A stretch of DNA of 64,000 nt from Acidianus infernus. Lineage in GTDB: Archaea > Thermoproteota > Thermoprotei_A > Sulfolobales > Sulfolobaceae. How positions within the stretch are numbered: the first letter of the stretch is position 1; every line of letters begins with the position of its first letter. The DNA lies in assembly GCF_009729545.1 (NCBI RefSeq), contig NZ_WFIY01000004.1, forward strand, positions 1,028,001 through 1,092,000. Direction: 5' to 3'. Shown one piece after another: positions 51,554 through 61,474 of the stretch. Made by a program: the position numbers and the translations under genes. The notes below the pieces were generated by a model that was not told the origin of the DNA, did no database searches, and was given only the letters and a program-made list of their open reading frames with translations.

Positions 51554-52939
51554 ATGGCATCTGTTAAAGGTAACCTTGAAATATATATAGCTAGATTAGA
51601 TAGGTTACCAGGCTGGGGATTAAGTTACATAATATTTTGGGCTTTGGGATTTAGTTTCTTCATTACTTTATACGACGTAATAAATGTGGGATTTGCATTA
51701 CCTTATATACCATTTATAACTTCTAACTCAGAAGCGTCATTAGTTGCATCTTTAGGACTTTTCGGATACGTTGTTGGAGCTCCAATATTTTCCTTTCTTT
51801 CGGATAGAATAGGAAGGAAACCAGCAATGGTCTTTACTTCTTTCCTCATAGCTATAGGAAGCTTTGGTGACGCTTTCTCTGTTAATTTTCCTATGTTGTC
51901 ATTATTTAGATTTATAACTGGAATGGCAATAGGTGCAGATCTAGTTCTAGTAATGACATACATAGCTGAGATGTCGCCTGCAAAGAAGAGAGGTATATAT
52001 TCCAATATTGCGTTTATAGCAGGTTATGCTGGACTCGGTATAGGCCCATATATAGCAGCCGAAGTAGTAACTACTATACCTAATATAGGTTGGAGAATAG
52101 TTTTCATGATAGGCGGTATATTAGCAGTAGGAGCACTGCTAATAAGGGCATATGCACCAGAAAGTTTGAGATTTTTAGCATTTCACGGAAAACTTGAAGA
52201 AGCTGAAAAACTTATCTCTACTATGGAGGAAATTTCAATGAAAAGATACAAAATTGACAAATTACCCGATCCAATTATAATGAATTATAAGCCACCAAAA
52301 GAAAACCCTTTAAAAATATTATTGAAACCAATATATTTAAAAAGGCTTATAGTGCTGTTTCTTTTATCCTTCTGGTTTTACTTTATAGATTATCCTTTCC
52401 TAGTATTAACTCCTACATGGTTGAAAGCAAATTTAGGCTATTCGTCTTCTCAGCTAAGTTATGCAATATTCTTATTTGGATTATCTGGATTAGGAGTAAT
52501 ATTAGGTTCAATTATTCTGAGATTTTTTATAGATAGATACGATAGAAGGAAGCTCGCAATAGTAGATGCGTTATTTTATATGATAGGTGCAATAATAATG
52601 TCAATAGGCGCTGTAGGCCATAATTTCACTACCTTCTTTATAGGTTCATTCGTTGCTGAAACTATAGGAGTAGGCTGGTTTAACGTGTACTACCTCCTAG
52701 ACGTTGATAACTTTCCAACAATTGCTAGAGCAACTGGATATTCTCTAACCGACGGAATAGGACATTTAGGAGGAGCTTTAGGCTTATTATCACTTTTACC
52801 ATTAGCCAACAGTTTAGGTAATATAAGTGTCTGGGGAATTTTATGGATTCCTGCACTCATCATGGGTGGACTTACGTTAATTTTTACTCCTAAGACTACT
52901 GGATTTAGACTTGAAGAAGTTAATGAAAATAAAATATAA
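51554..52939 (+). CDS. MFS transporter (sugar/organic acid porter type)
   Basis: This is a major facilitator with 12 membrane helices in 461 residues. The loop motif after helix II is FLSDRIGRKPAMVFTS near residue 92, and RFITGMAIGADLVLVMTYIA followed by EMSPAKKRGIYSN near 120-155 matches the metabolite:H+ symporter branch. A second-half copy reads RFFIDRYDRRKLAIVDA near 322. Substrates in the branch are organic acids and sugars. It is followed after about 35 bases by a ruined NCS1 permease gene on the same strand. Confidence 0.87.
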   Translation: MASVKGNLEIYIARLDRLPGWGLSYIIFWALGFSFFITLYDVINVGFALPYIPFITSNSEASLVASLGLFGYVVGAPIFSFLSDRIGRKPAMVFTSFLIAIGSFGDAFSVNFPMLSLFRFITGMAIGADLVLVMTYIAEMSPAKKRGIYSNIAFIAGYAGLGIGPYIAAEVVTTIPNIGWRIVFMIGGILAVGALLIRAYAPESLRFLAFHGKLEEAEKLISTMEEISMKRYKIDKLPDPIIMNYKPPKENPLKILLKPIYLKRLIVLFLLSFWFYFIDYPFLVLTPTWLKANLGYSSSQLSYAIFLFGLSGLGVILGSIILRFFIDRYDRRKLAIVDALFYMIGAIIMSIGAVGHNFTTFFIGSFVAETIGVGWFNVYYLLDVDNFPTIARATGYSLTDGIGHLGGALGLLSLLPLANSLGNISVWGILWIPALIMGGLTLIFTPKTTGFRLEEVNENKI

Positions 52940-52972
52940 AAACGAAAATTACTTTCTTAAGTGAGATGAAAT

Positions 52973-54379
52973 ATGGAGAAGAAAAACGAGTTTGATAGAT
53001 TACTGTGGAATCCAGATATAGCTCCAGCAAAAGTTAAAAACTGGGGATATTTACCTTTACTCGGAGTTTGGGCTAGTATAGCAGCACCTAATTCAATGTT
53101 GGTAGGAAGTGTAGGGATTCTTTTCGGATTTAATATAATCCAAGTGATACTAATTTCTCTTTTAGGTGATTTAATAACTCTCATTCCATTAATTATACAA
53201 AGTCACGGTGCAGTAAAATATGGATTAGCAGAGCCTCAGCTTGACAGAACAAGGTTTGGAATATAGGGTACTTATATACCTTCATGGATTAGCTAATAAT
53301 AGAATTATGGTTTGCACCACGATGATAATAATAAACGTTCCCCAGAATAGACAAGGAAAATTTGAGACTAGAATTTCAGGGGTAACCGCTGAATACTTAG
53401 ATAATAAATAAGTTTTACCTTCAATCTCTAGTGCTATTCCTACAGTTGCCTCAGTAATTAGGAAAGTTTGAACTCAGAAGAAGCCCATTGCAACAAAAAA
53501 TCTAAACCAATTAAAGCTTCACCTTCATTAAGAGTGTTAGGTTATGCAATGCCGATAGTTTCGATAATATCCCTAACAGCAACCTTTTTGTATTTCGTTT
53601 CCCTTTATCCTAAGGCGTTAAGTATAGCTTTTAACCAATCTTTTAAACCTATAAACTTCAATGATCTTCCAATATTTCTCATATTTCTTACTTCTAATAT
53701 TCACGCCACACAAATTATTAGTTGGCCCGATATAATGAGGTTCGGAAAATCTTTCAAGCATATGTTAGTAGGGCAAGTAGGCTTACCGATATTTTATACT
53801 CTCGTAGTAGCTTACGGCGCGATAATGTCTGCAATAACTAAGGTAGTAACAAACAGCGTGACATATGACCCGAGCCTATTGGTGGTAAGATTCATTACTG
53901 AGCCATTAATAGCAATTTTAATACTCTTAGCTTATTCATTTACGATGCTTAATACTAATATTTTCAGTAACGTGGTTCCACCAGTTTATGATTTGAACAA
54001 TACATTCCCTTCAAAGCTTAGCTGGTATAAGGGAACTATAATAGTTACTTTACTTGGAATAATGATAGGTGCTTGGTCATTATACTTGAAAGGAGCATAC
54101 GTTTATTTTAGCACGTAGATAGATGATATTTCAGGCTTATTAGGCCCAATATCAGGAATAATAGTAGCTGATTACGCCATATTGAAAAAATTTAACATAA
54201 AAGTAGAAGATGTATATAAAAAGCTTGGAGAATACACTTACTACAAAGGTTTCAATATAAACGCCATTATTACTCTTATTATATTTATATCATTTTTAAT
54301 AGTGTTCGAACCACTTTATGGACCTAAAATACTAATTCTTGAGTTGATGAAAGAGCCTCATGGATTTCCGGGTTTTTAA
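52973..54379 (+). pseudogene. Disrupted NCS1-family permease gene
   Basis: Three successive frames reconstruct an NCS1 permease. The first (52973-53266) reads FDRLLWNPDIAPAKVKNWGY, then GAVKYGLAEPQLDRTRFGI and stops. The region 53267-53467 continues in shifted frames. The second piece (53468-54118) carries the membrane core (TSNIHATQIISWPDIMRFGK, FSNVVPPVYDLNNTFPS). A TAG at 54116-54118, which may replace a Trp codon, interrupts it, and the same frame resumes with IDDISGLLGPISGIIVADYA up to a stop at 54377-54379. At least one in-frame stop and one or two frameshifts make the gene non-functional. It would have been a second importer for the island. Confidence 0.85.
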
Positions 54380-54445
54380 TATTATTGGGAACATACTTAT
54401 TACTATGCAAGATAATGGATAGAAAAATAATAAAATAAAAAGAAA

Positions 54446-55639
54446 CTAATCTTTTTTACCATTTTTATGTCTAATAATTACTGCTAATAGGAGAGAAATA
54501 AAACTAGGAAGAGCTATAGCTAATAGGCCAGCTCTTTCAAAACCATAGCTCTGTACAAGCAATCCCATTAAAGGTGCGCCGAATATAGCTCCAATATTAA
54601 AAGTGAGAAACATGAAGCCGGTAACGGAGCCTACTACCTCGTCTGGAACTATATCTTGTGAGAAGGATATTACGCTGACTATTAAACCGCCGTATCCTGC
54701 TCCCCAAGCGATAGTAAGTAAAACCATTTGTAAATATCCTGTATAACCTATAAATAATCCTATTGACGCTAAAGTCAATATTGCACTACTTAAGATTAAA
54801 CTTATTTTTCTACTTACCTTGTCGCTTAGAAGAGCTATTGGAAGTAGAAAAGCTAATTCTCCCAATCCGTTCATTGAAGCTATTATTGTAGCTTCAGACT
54901 TGCTCAAATTTATGCCGTATAATAAGTAGTCAGAATAATACCCTAAGAATGCAAATAAAGCTATACCAAAAGATAATATAATTATACTTAGAATTATTGT
55001 ATTTAAATTTATAATTTTCCTAATATCTATCCTTTCTCTTACCTCTTCCCTATAGTTAACTGGAACGAAATAAAAGAACAGTGCCAAGCTTATTATTGAC
55101 ATAATTCCAGAGATTAAAAATGGCAAGCTAAAATTAGGTAAGAAAGGCGATATTACGTAAGGTGCTACAAATAGCCCTATTCCAAAGGCAACACTATTAG
55201 CTCCAATTCTTAAAGCTCTTGTAGTATTTAGCAAATCTCCTGCAAAAGCCGCAGTTGCTGGTTGAAAGATTCCGACTCCTACGCCTACTAAAAACCTATA
55301 AATTACTAGTTCTATCCCATTTGAGACGTATCCAGTTAATATAGTAAATATTGTAAAAAGCCCTACTGCAGATACTATAACGTATTTGGGTGATATTTTA
55401 TCAAACAAATATCCTCCTACCATGCTAAAAACTGCTATACCTATTGCAAATACTGAGGCAGTTATGCCTATATATGACTGGCTTATCTTAAGCGTATTTA
55501 TTATGTACGGAGAAGCGAAAAAGTATAATTCCGAATCATAGGCTTCAAGAAACCAAGGTATTAATGCAAGAATTATCATTAATATATAAAATTTTCTATT
55601 TTTTCGAACTAAATTCTTAACCGATTCGCCATTCCTCAT
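54446..55639 (-). CDS. MFS transporter
   Basis: This is a 397-residue major facilitator with 12 helices. The signature loop after helix II is GGYLFDKISPKYVIVSAVG near residue 75, helix IV carries RFLVGVGVGIFQPATAAFAG near 114, and the second-half loop is LLSDKVSRKISLILSS near 268. It resembles drug or metabolite exporters rather than sugar porters. It is transcribed towards the NCS1 pseudogene and away from the amidohydrolase gene, with about 110 bases of shared promoter region to its right. The substrate is unknown. Confidence 0.85.
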   Translation of the reverse strand: MRNGESVKNLVRKNRKFYILMIILALIPWFLEAYDSELYFFASPYIINTLKISQSYIGITASVFAIGIAVFSMVGGYLFDKISPKYVIVSAVGLFTIFTILTGYVSNGIELVIYRFLVGVGVGIFQPATAAFAGDLLNTTRALRIGANSVAFGIGLFVAPYVISPFLPNFSLPFLISGIMSIISLALFFYFVPVNYREEVRERIDIRKIINLNTIILSIIILSFGIALFAFLGYYSDYLLYGINLSKSEATIIASMNGLGELAFLLPIALLSDKVSRKISLILSSAILTLASIGLFIGYTGYLQMVLLTIAWGAGYGGLIVSVISFSQDIVPDEVVGSVTGFMFLTFNIGAIFGAPLMGLLVQSYGFERAGLLAIALPSFISLLLAVIIRHKNGKKD

Positions 55640-55750
55640 AACAGATCGTATAATATAAAATTGACCTAAATTTAAATATTTATCATCAATTCCTTACCAA
55701 TTACTTAAAATATAAAAAATATATATAAGCATGTAAAAGTGGTTATAATT

Positions 55751-56989
55751 ATGCAATATGACATTGCAATAAAAAACGGGAACGTATTTACCGGTACAGA
55801 GCTCATAGGTAAAATGAATATTTATATAACTAATGGTAAGATATCTAAAGTTTCTAAAGAGGATCTTAATGCAAAACAAGAAATAGATGCTAAAGATATG
55901 TTAGTAATGCCAGGTTTAATAGATGCGCATATGCACATATCGGGGCTTAAGGGTGGTAGTTTATTAAAAATTATGTTTGAAAAACCAGAATATAGGGCAC
56001 TAAGAGCTACTAAATGGTTAGAGAAACTACTATTGGCTGGATTCACCACGGTGAGGGATTGCGGAGAACCTATAAGTATCTCTTTAAAAAGAGCTGTCAA
56101 TGAAGGATATATAAAAGGACCTAAAATTATAGCATCAGGGAAGCCAATAACTCAAACCTTCGGTCACGGAGAGTTCAGCCATGATATACCTTTAGAATTT
56201 TCGATTTCTCTAGGATTTTCAGAAATATGTGATGGGACCGAGTCGTGTATTCATGCAGCCAGAAAAGTATTAAGGGATGGGTCCGATTTTATTAAAATAT
56301 TTGCGACTGGAGGAGTATTGTCTCAAAGAGACCGACCAGATATGCCACAATTATCTTTTGACGAAATAAGAGCAATAGTTAATGAGGCAGAAAAAGCTGG
56401 AACTTACGTTGCAGCTCACGCTCACGGAGATAAAGGAGCAAGAATTGCTATAGAGGCTGGAATAAAGACATTGGAACACGGAAGTTTACTTAAAGAAGAC
56501 ACATTAAAGCTAATGCTAGAGAAAAACATCAGCTTAACGCCTACGCTGACCATTACCGAAATTATATATAAATATGGCAAAACAATAGGGGTTGACGAAT
56601 GGGGATTGGAAAAAATTATTGAGGTTAGAGAGAATTTGCACAAAGTATTGAGAAAGGCAAAAGAGCTAGGAATAACTATTATAACCGGTACTGACATGGG
56701 CTTTGAGACCGGTTTGGAAGATTACGATATAGGTAAAAATTGGACTGAGATATTACTTCTAACTGAAGTGGGCGGTTTATCTAATGAGGAAGCCTTAAGA
56801 GCTGCAACGTATAACTCTGCTGAAGCATTGGGATTAAATTCTGGTTTAATTGATGAAGGAAAAGATGCTGACATAATAGTTATAGACGGGAATCCTTTAG
56901 AAAATATTAAGGATGTAGCTAAAGTGACTCACGTGATAAAACAAGGTAAATTAGAAGTTTTAGATAGTAAAATAATTAATAATTATTAA
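55751..56989 (+). CDS. Amidohydrolase (imidazolonepropionase/Xaa-Pro dipeptidase-like)
   Basis: This is a metal-dependent amidohydrolase of the COG1228 type. The metal ligands appear as GLIDAHMHISG near residue 55, a candidate carboxylated Lys in DFIKIFATGGVLSQ near 180, YVAAHAHGDKGA near 223, KTLEHGSLLK near 243 and GTDMGFETG near 315. Characterised relatives are dipeptidases cutting at Pro or Lys and enzymes that open cyclic amides. The ATG at 55751 places the strand MQYDIAIKNGNVF at the start; an upstream ATG at 55739 would add four residues. It lies in the hydantoin island between transporters and the CodA-like gene, so a cyclic amide substrate is plausible. Confidence 0.85.
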   Translation: MQYDIAIKNGNVFTGTELIGKMNIYITNGKISKVSKEDLNAKQEIDAKDMLVMPGLIDAHMHISGLKGGSLLKIMFEKPEYRALRATKWLEKLLLAGFTTVRDCGEPISISLKRAVNEGYIKGPKIIASGKPITQTFGHGEFSHDIPLEFSISLGFSEICDGTESCIHAARKVLRDGSDFIKIFATGGVLSQRDRPDMPQLSFDEIRAIVNEAEKAGTYVAAHAHGDKGARIAIEAGIKTLEHGSLLKEDTLKLMLEKNISLTPTLTITEIIYKYGKTIGVDEWGLEKIIEVRENLHKVLRKAKELGITIITGTDMGFETGLEDYDIGKNWTEILLLTEVGGLSNEEALRAATYNSAEALGLNSGLIDEGKDADIIVIDGNPLENIKDVAKVTHVIKQGKLEVLDSKIINNY

Positions 56990-57130
56990 AATTTACATTT
57001 AGTTTCTATCTTATTTTCATCCATGTATATTGACAAGCTCTTGACCGCAGTAATAAGGATAAATTTTTGATATCGCAAGATATTTAGTCTAAAAGTTAAG
57101 TTTTAATGTGTTCTTGAATTTAATATTTTA

Positions 57131-58330
57131 ATGATATTAGGTAACCTAAAGACTATTGATGGTAGGACTATATCAATTGAAATTAATGAGAATATAATAT
57201 CAAAGGTATACTATGATAAAAAGCTAGGGAAAGATTTAGAAGGTAGATTAGTAATTCCAGGTTTTGTTGATTCTCATGCACACATTGATAGCAATTTTTT
57301 ATTAGACGTATGTGAACCAGTTGAAAGTACAAAATTCATCGAGGTATTAGAGAGGCTAGTAGAATGTAAAGAGAATTTATCGGTAGATCAGATTTATAGT
57401 CTGTCAAAGAAATCAATTGAATATTATTTATTAAATGGATCATTATTTGTGAGAACGCACATAAGAATTAATGGTAAAAAAGGTTTGGAAAGGCTTAAAA
57501 TAGCTAATAAATTAAAGAAGGAATACAACAATCTAATCCATCTCCAAATAATAGGGTTCTTTGAGAGTGAAAATTACTTTGATGAGGATAGTAAGGAGCT
57601 TATATATAAAGCAATTGAAGTAAGCGTTGACGGATTGGGAGCGGAACCGCATTTGCAACCATCATTAGAGGATAGAAAAAGATTAATAAAATTCCTATTT
57701 GATGCTGCTATAGAAAATAAATTAAAACTGGATTTCCACGCAGATTACTCTGATGATCCTAATTCGAGAGTTAGCGAAATAATAGTATCAGAAGCTTTAA
57801 AAAGAGGAATCAAAGGAGTTTCCCTAAGCCATTTAGTTTCACTTCACTCCTATAATCAAGACTACGCTGAAAGATTAATGAAATGGATGAAGAACGCGGA
57901 TGTAAACGTTATAGTAGCACCAATAACTGAATTAGAGGAGTCCGGCTCTTTTGAGAATTATCCCAAAAAGAGAGGATTACCAAGGGTTAACGAATTACTT
58001 GAACACGGGATAAACGTAGCAATAGGCCATAACGACATTCAAAATCACTTTAACCCGCTGGGAATAGGAGACATGCTACACGCGATATTTACTCTTGCAA
58101 TATCAGATTACATGTTCTTTCCAACTCAAATTGAGAAATTATTTTATATGGCTACATATAATGGAGCAAAAGCATTACAATTGGAAAAATATGGAATGGC
58201 AGAAAATATGCCAGCTAACTTGGTTATTCTGGATGCTAAATCCCCTATTGATGCTGTAAGAAAATCATCTCCTGCTCGCTTAGTTATAAGTAATGGTAAG
58301 CTGGTTCATTCTGGAGGAATTTCTTTATAA
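57131..58330 (+). CDS. CodA-like amidohydrolase with altered active site
   Basis: The protein aligns along its length with bacterial cytosine deaminase CodA. Shared stretches are VIPGFVDSHAHID near residue 48, FVRTHIRING near 117, DFHADYSDDPNSRVSE near 203, GVSLSHLVSLHSYN near 234, YPKKRGLPRVNELLEHGINV near 277 and NPLGIGDMLHAIF near 305. Two positions differ from E. coli CodA as I remember it. The catalytic Glu of HCDEIDDEQSR (Glu217) is Tyr here (HADYSDDPNSR), and the metal-ligand Asp of GHDDVFD (Asp313) is Asn (GHNDIQN). The histidines are kept. It may therefore act on another substrate, use another metal arrangement, or be inactive. The length of 399 residues is slightly short. Confidence 0.8.
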   Translation: MILGNLKTIDGRTISIEINENIISKVYYDKKLGKDLEGRLVIPGFVDSHAHIDSNFLLDVCEPVESTKFIEVLERLVECKENLSVDQIYSLSKKSIEYYLLNGSLFVRTHIRINGKKGLERLKIANKLKKEYNNLIHLQIIGFFESENYFDEDSKELIYKAIEVSVDGLGAEPHLQPSLEDRKRLIKFLFDAAIENKLKLDFHADYSDDPNSRVSEIIVSEALKRGIKGVSLSHLVSLHSYNQDYAERLMKWMKNADVNVIVAPITELEESGSFENYPKKRGLPRVNELLEHGINVAIGHNDIQNHFNPLGIGDMLHAIFTLAISDYMFFPTQIEKLFYMATYNGAKALQLEKYGMAENMPANLVILDAKSPIDAVRKSSPARLVISNGKLVHSGGISL

Positions 58331-58337
58331 ACCATGT

Positions 58338-58514
58338 TTATATCCATTTCTCTTTTTTATTTCTTAAATATGTTATCATATATGTTAAAATGCCACCTAT
58401 AATGAGTATAATTGCAAACATTAGCGTTATGACATTAATTGATCCATTACTCTGCATAAAGCCGAACAGCGGATTTGTGGAAGCTTGGTAATCTAAATAT
58501 GCAAAAGAGAGCAT
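58338..58514 (-). CDS. 58-residue single-helix membrane protein or permease tail
   Basis: A minus-strand frame with an ATG at 58512-58514 gives LSFAYLDYQASTNPLFGFMQ, a membrane helix (NVITLMFAIILIIGGILTYM) and a basic tail (ITYLRNKKEKWI). It has good coding character and no overlap with the CodA-like gene. Small single-span proteins of this kind can assist transporters. The basic ending also resembles the last helix of an APC permease, so a surviving 3' fragment is an alternative. Confidence 0.45.
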   Translation of the reverse strand: MLSFAYLDYQASTNPLFGFMQSNGSINVITLMFAIILIIGGILTYMITYLRNKKEKWI

Positions 58515-58639
58515 AGAATATTATAAAGAATATAATATAATATTATTATAATAGAATATCTAATGAGATTACTGAATTAGAACATACCAAAAATTCCTTT
58601 AAATATAAAAGTTATATACCTTGAATTATCTTTTAATTT

Positions 58640-61438
58640 ATGTTAAATGAGATAGAAATACGTCTAAGACTAGGTTTTTTATTGGCAAATTCATATAGAA
58701 ATATTAAGATAACTGAAATTAATGGCAAAGCGATTCATGTCCTTAGTGGAAATTACATAGTATTTCTTGATAATAATGAAGCTATTCAAGTGCTAATAAA
58801 TAATCAGCCATACTTCGAAGTAGACAGTGCACATAAGGAAGTTCCTATTCCATCTGGTATTAACGAACTTACATTAGATTCTGAGTATAAAGGGAAAATA
58901 GCATTTGTAAACAAATTATATAACGCGTATAAATTATGGACTTATTGCGTTACTGTTTTAGAAGCAAGTAAATATATTTATAGAGACAAGCTTTTGGAAA
59001 TCTTGAGCAATACTTTATCACTAGTTCCTTTCACTTCTGTATCTAGATCTCAACTACTTGTAGCTTCTGCTGTTTGGAAGGATTTTCCTAGGCATTTCCT
59101 ATATTTTTCTAATGATATGAAATATGAAGAGGGAGGATTTAATGATAGTAAATACCTATATGCTTTAGAGTATTTAAGGAACGAACTATCTAATCTAGGC
59201 CTAGGAAAATTTGGTAAAATTTACGGTATCGCCCACGCTCATATCGATGCCGCATGGTTATGGACGTTTGATGAAACTAAAAGGAAAATATTAAGGAGTT
59301 TTTCTACTGTACTTACACTTATGTCAAAGTATGATTTTCAATTTATTCAGAGTTCAGCCTTGTATTATTCCTGGATAAAGGATAATTTTCCCGAATTGTT
59401 CAATTATATCAAGAGAAAAGTTGCTGAAGGTAAATGGATTTTAGGTGCTGGTTGGGTAGAGTTTGATACAAATCTACCTTCTGGGGAGTCTTTAGTTAGG
59501 CAGCTTTTGTATTCCCAAAGGTTCTTTTTTGAGAATTTTGGTAGATTTGCCGAAGTTTTGTGGTTGCCTGATTCTTTCGGATTTTCTGCCCAATTACCTC
59601 AGATAATGAGATTATCTGGTATCAAATATTTTGCTACTCATAAGGTTTTTTGGAATGACACAAATAAGTTTCCTTACTCAGTTTTTAACTGGGTTGGCAT
59701 TGACGGATCTTCTGTTACTGCGATAGCATTTGGTAATGGCAAGGGTGGTTATAATTCAGACTTTAGTATAGATTCAATTTATGAGCAGTGGAATAACTGG
59801 AAAGATAAAGATCAACCAATGTTATACTCGTATGGTTACGGTGATGGGGGTGGAGGGCCGACAGAGGAAATGCTAATTAGAGCAGAGGCGATAAATTACC
59901 TACCTATATTACCAAAGGTAAACTTAAAGGAAATTCCAAAGTACGAGCCAAAGGAAATCTGGAAGGGAGAAATATATTTAGAAGCACATAGAGGAGTTTA
60001 TACTTCTCATTCTAAAATGAAGTATTTACATAGAAAGGCGGAAATATATTTAAGAGAAGCAGAATTATGGAGTACTATAGCTGGAGAAAAAGTTGATTTA
60101 AAACCTTTATGGTTAAATTTGTTGAAGTCCGAATTTCATGATATTTTACCAGGTTCAGCAATAAAAGAAGTTTACAATGAGGTTTATAAAGAACTAGAGA
60201 ATATAATTCAAAAATGTGAGGAAATAATATTAAATTCTTTAAGGAAAATATCTGGTGGAGGAGATAAAATAATAGCTTTTAATTCTCTTTCTTGGGATAG
60301 AGAAGATTATGTAATATCACCTTTTGAATTACCCAATAGTCAAAAAACGGACGAAGGCTATTTAGCTAGGATTAAAATACCTTCTATTGGCTATTCAGAA
60401 TGTAATCCAGAGAGAGTTGATGATAAAGTAAGAATAAATGACCTAACGTTAGAAAATAGTATTCTAAAGGTTTCTTTAAATAATGATGGCGATATTATAT
60501 CAATTTATGATAAGGAAGTTGAAAGAGAACTATTAAGCAAACCTAGTGAAATAACTGCATATGAGAATATACCGGTTTGGGACGCGTGGGATATTGAACC
60601 TTCCTTTAAGAATACAAGTTTTAAAATCAAAGCTAATTCGCATGAGATAGTAGAGGATGGCCCGTTAAGAGCTTGTATAAAATTTAATTATAAGTTTAGA
60701 AATACAGATTTTTCTAAACGTGTTTGCCTTTATGCTAAGGATCGTAGAATAGAGTTAAGATATAATATGAAAGCTTATGATAGAGAGTTATTAATTAAGG
60801 AATGGTTTTATTTCAATTTAAATACAGATAATGCAACTTTTGAGATACCCTATGGAGTAATAAATAGAAGCACGTTAAGAAATACTAGCTTAGATAAAGC
60901 AAAGTTTGAGGTGCCATTTAATAAATGGTTAGATTTATCTGAAGATAATTATGGAGTTACAATAATTTCTGATACTAAACAGGGCTCTACAGTAGAATTT
61001 AGTAGTGTAGGAATTTCTCTTATCAAAACACCATTATATCCGGATTATGAATCTGATCTAGAAGAAAATAGCTTTAAAATATATATTTATCCGCATTTAG
61101 GTGATTGGAAAAAAGCCCAGACATTTAAGAGGGCTTATGAATTAACCTATCCAATCTGGGTAACAAAGGGTAAAGGCGGTTCAATGAGCTTCTTAGCTTC
61201 TGATTTAATAGTAGAGGCAATAAAACCGGCTGAAGATAGAGATGGTATAATAATTAGACTTTATAATATTTATAATGAAAAAGGTAAGGCAAAAATAAGG
61301 CTTTGGTATGAGCCCAAGTATGTGATTTCCACAGATTTATTAGAATCAGATAAAATTAAAAGGAAAATAAAAATATCCAGAAATGAGATTGAGATAGAAT
61401 ATAATAACTATGAAATTATAACGCTTAAAACCAGTTGA
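58640..61438 (+). CDS. GH38 alpha-mannosidase
   Basis: This is a glycoside hydrolase family 38 alpha-mannosidase, a zinc-dependent retaining enzyme. Zinc ligands appear in YGIAHAHIDAAWLWTFDETK near residue 195, the catalytic nucleophile Asp in LWLPDSFGFSAQLPQIMRLS near 310, and further active-site stretches as YGYGDGGGGPTEEML near 400 and LKSEFHDILPGSAIKEVYNE near 495. The beta-rich C-terminal domains follow. The length of 932 residues matches the Sulfolobus solfataricus enzyme class, which trims mannose from glycans and protein-linked sugars. No signal peptide is present, so it acts in the cytoplasm on imported glycans. Two unknown genes follow closely. Confidence 0.92.
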   Translation: MLNEIEIRLRLGFLLANSYRNIKITEINGKAIHVLSGNYIVFLDNNEAIQVLINNQPYFEVDSAHKEVPIPSGINELTLDSEYKGKIAFVNKLYNAYKLWTYCVTVLEASKYIYRDKLLEILSNTLSLVPFTSVSRSQLLVASAVWKDFPRHFLYFSNDMKYEEGGFNDSKYLYALEYLRNELSNLGLGKFGKIYGIAHAHIDAAWLWTFDETKRKILRSFSTVLTLMSKYDFQFIQSSALYYSWIKDNFPELFNYIKRKVAEGKWILGAGWVEFDTNLPSGESLVRQLLYSQRFFFENFGRFAEVLWLPDSFGFSAQLPQIMRLSGIKYFATHKVFWNDTNKFPYSVFNWVGIDGSSVTAIAFGNGKGGYNSDFSIDSIYEQWNNWKDKDQPMLYSYGYGDGGGGPTEEMLIRAEAINYLPILPKVNLKEIPKYEPKEIWKGEIYLEAHRGVYTSHSKMKYLHRKAEIYLREAELWSTIAGEKVDLKPLWLNLLKSEFHDILPGSAIKEVYNEVYKELENIIQKCEEIILNSLRKISGGGDKIIAFNSLSWDREDYVISPFELPNSQKTDEGYLARIKIPSIGYSECNPERVDDKVRINDLTLENSILKVSLNNDGDIISIYDKEVERELLSKPSEITAYENIPVWDAWDIEPSFKNTSFKIKANSHEIVEDGPLRACIKFNYKFRNTDFSKRVCLYAKDRRIELRYNMKAYDRELLIKEWFYFNLNTDNATFEIPYGVINRSTLRNTSLDKAKFEVPFNKWLDLSEDNYGVTIISDTKQGSTVEFSSVGISLIKTPLYPDYESDLEENSFKIYIYPHLGDWKKAQTFKRAYELTYPIWVTKGKGGSMSFLASDLIVEAIKPAEDRDGIIIRLYNIYNEKGKAKIRLWYEPKYVISTDLLESDKIKRKIKISRNEIEIEYNNYEIITLKTS

Positions 61439-61474
61439 ATAATGTTTTTATAGTAGATAAGCTAACTCTTTCTT

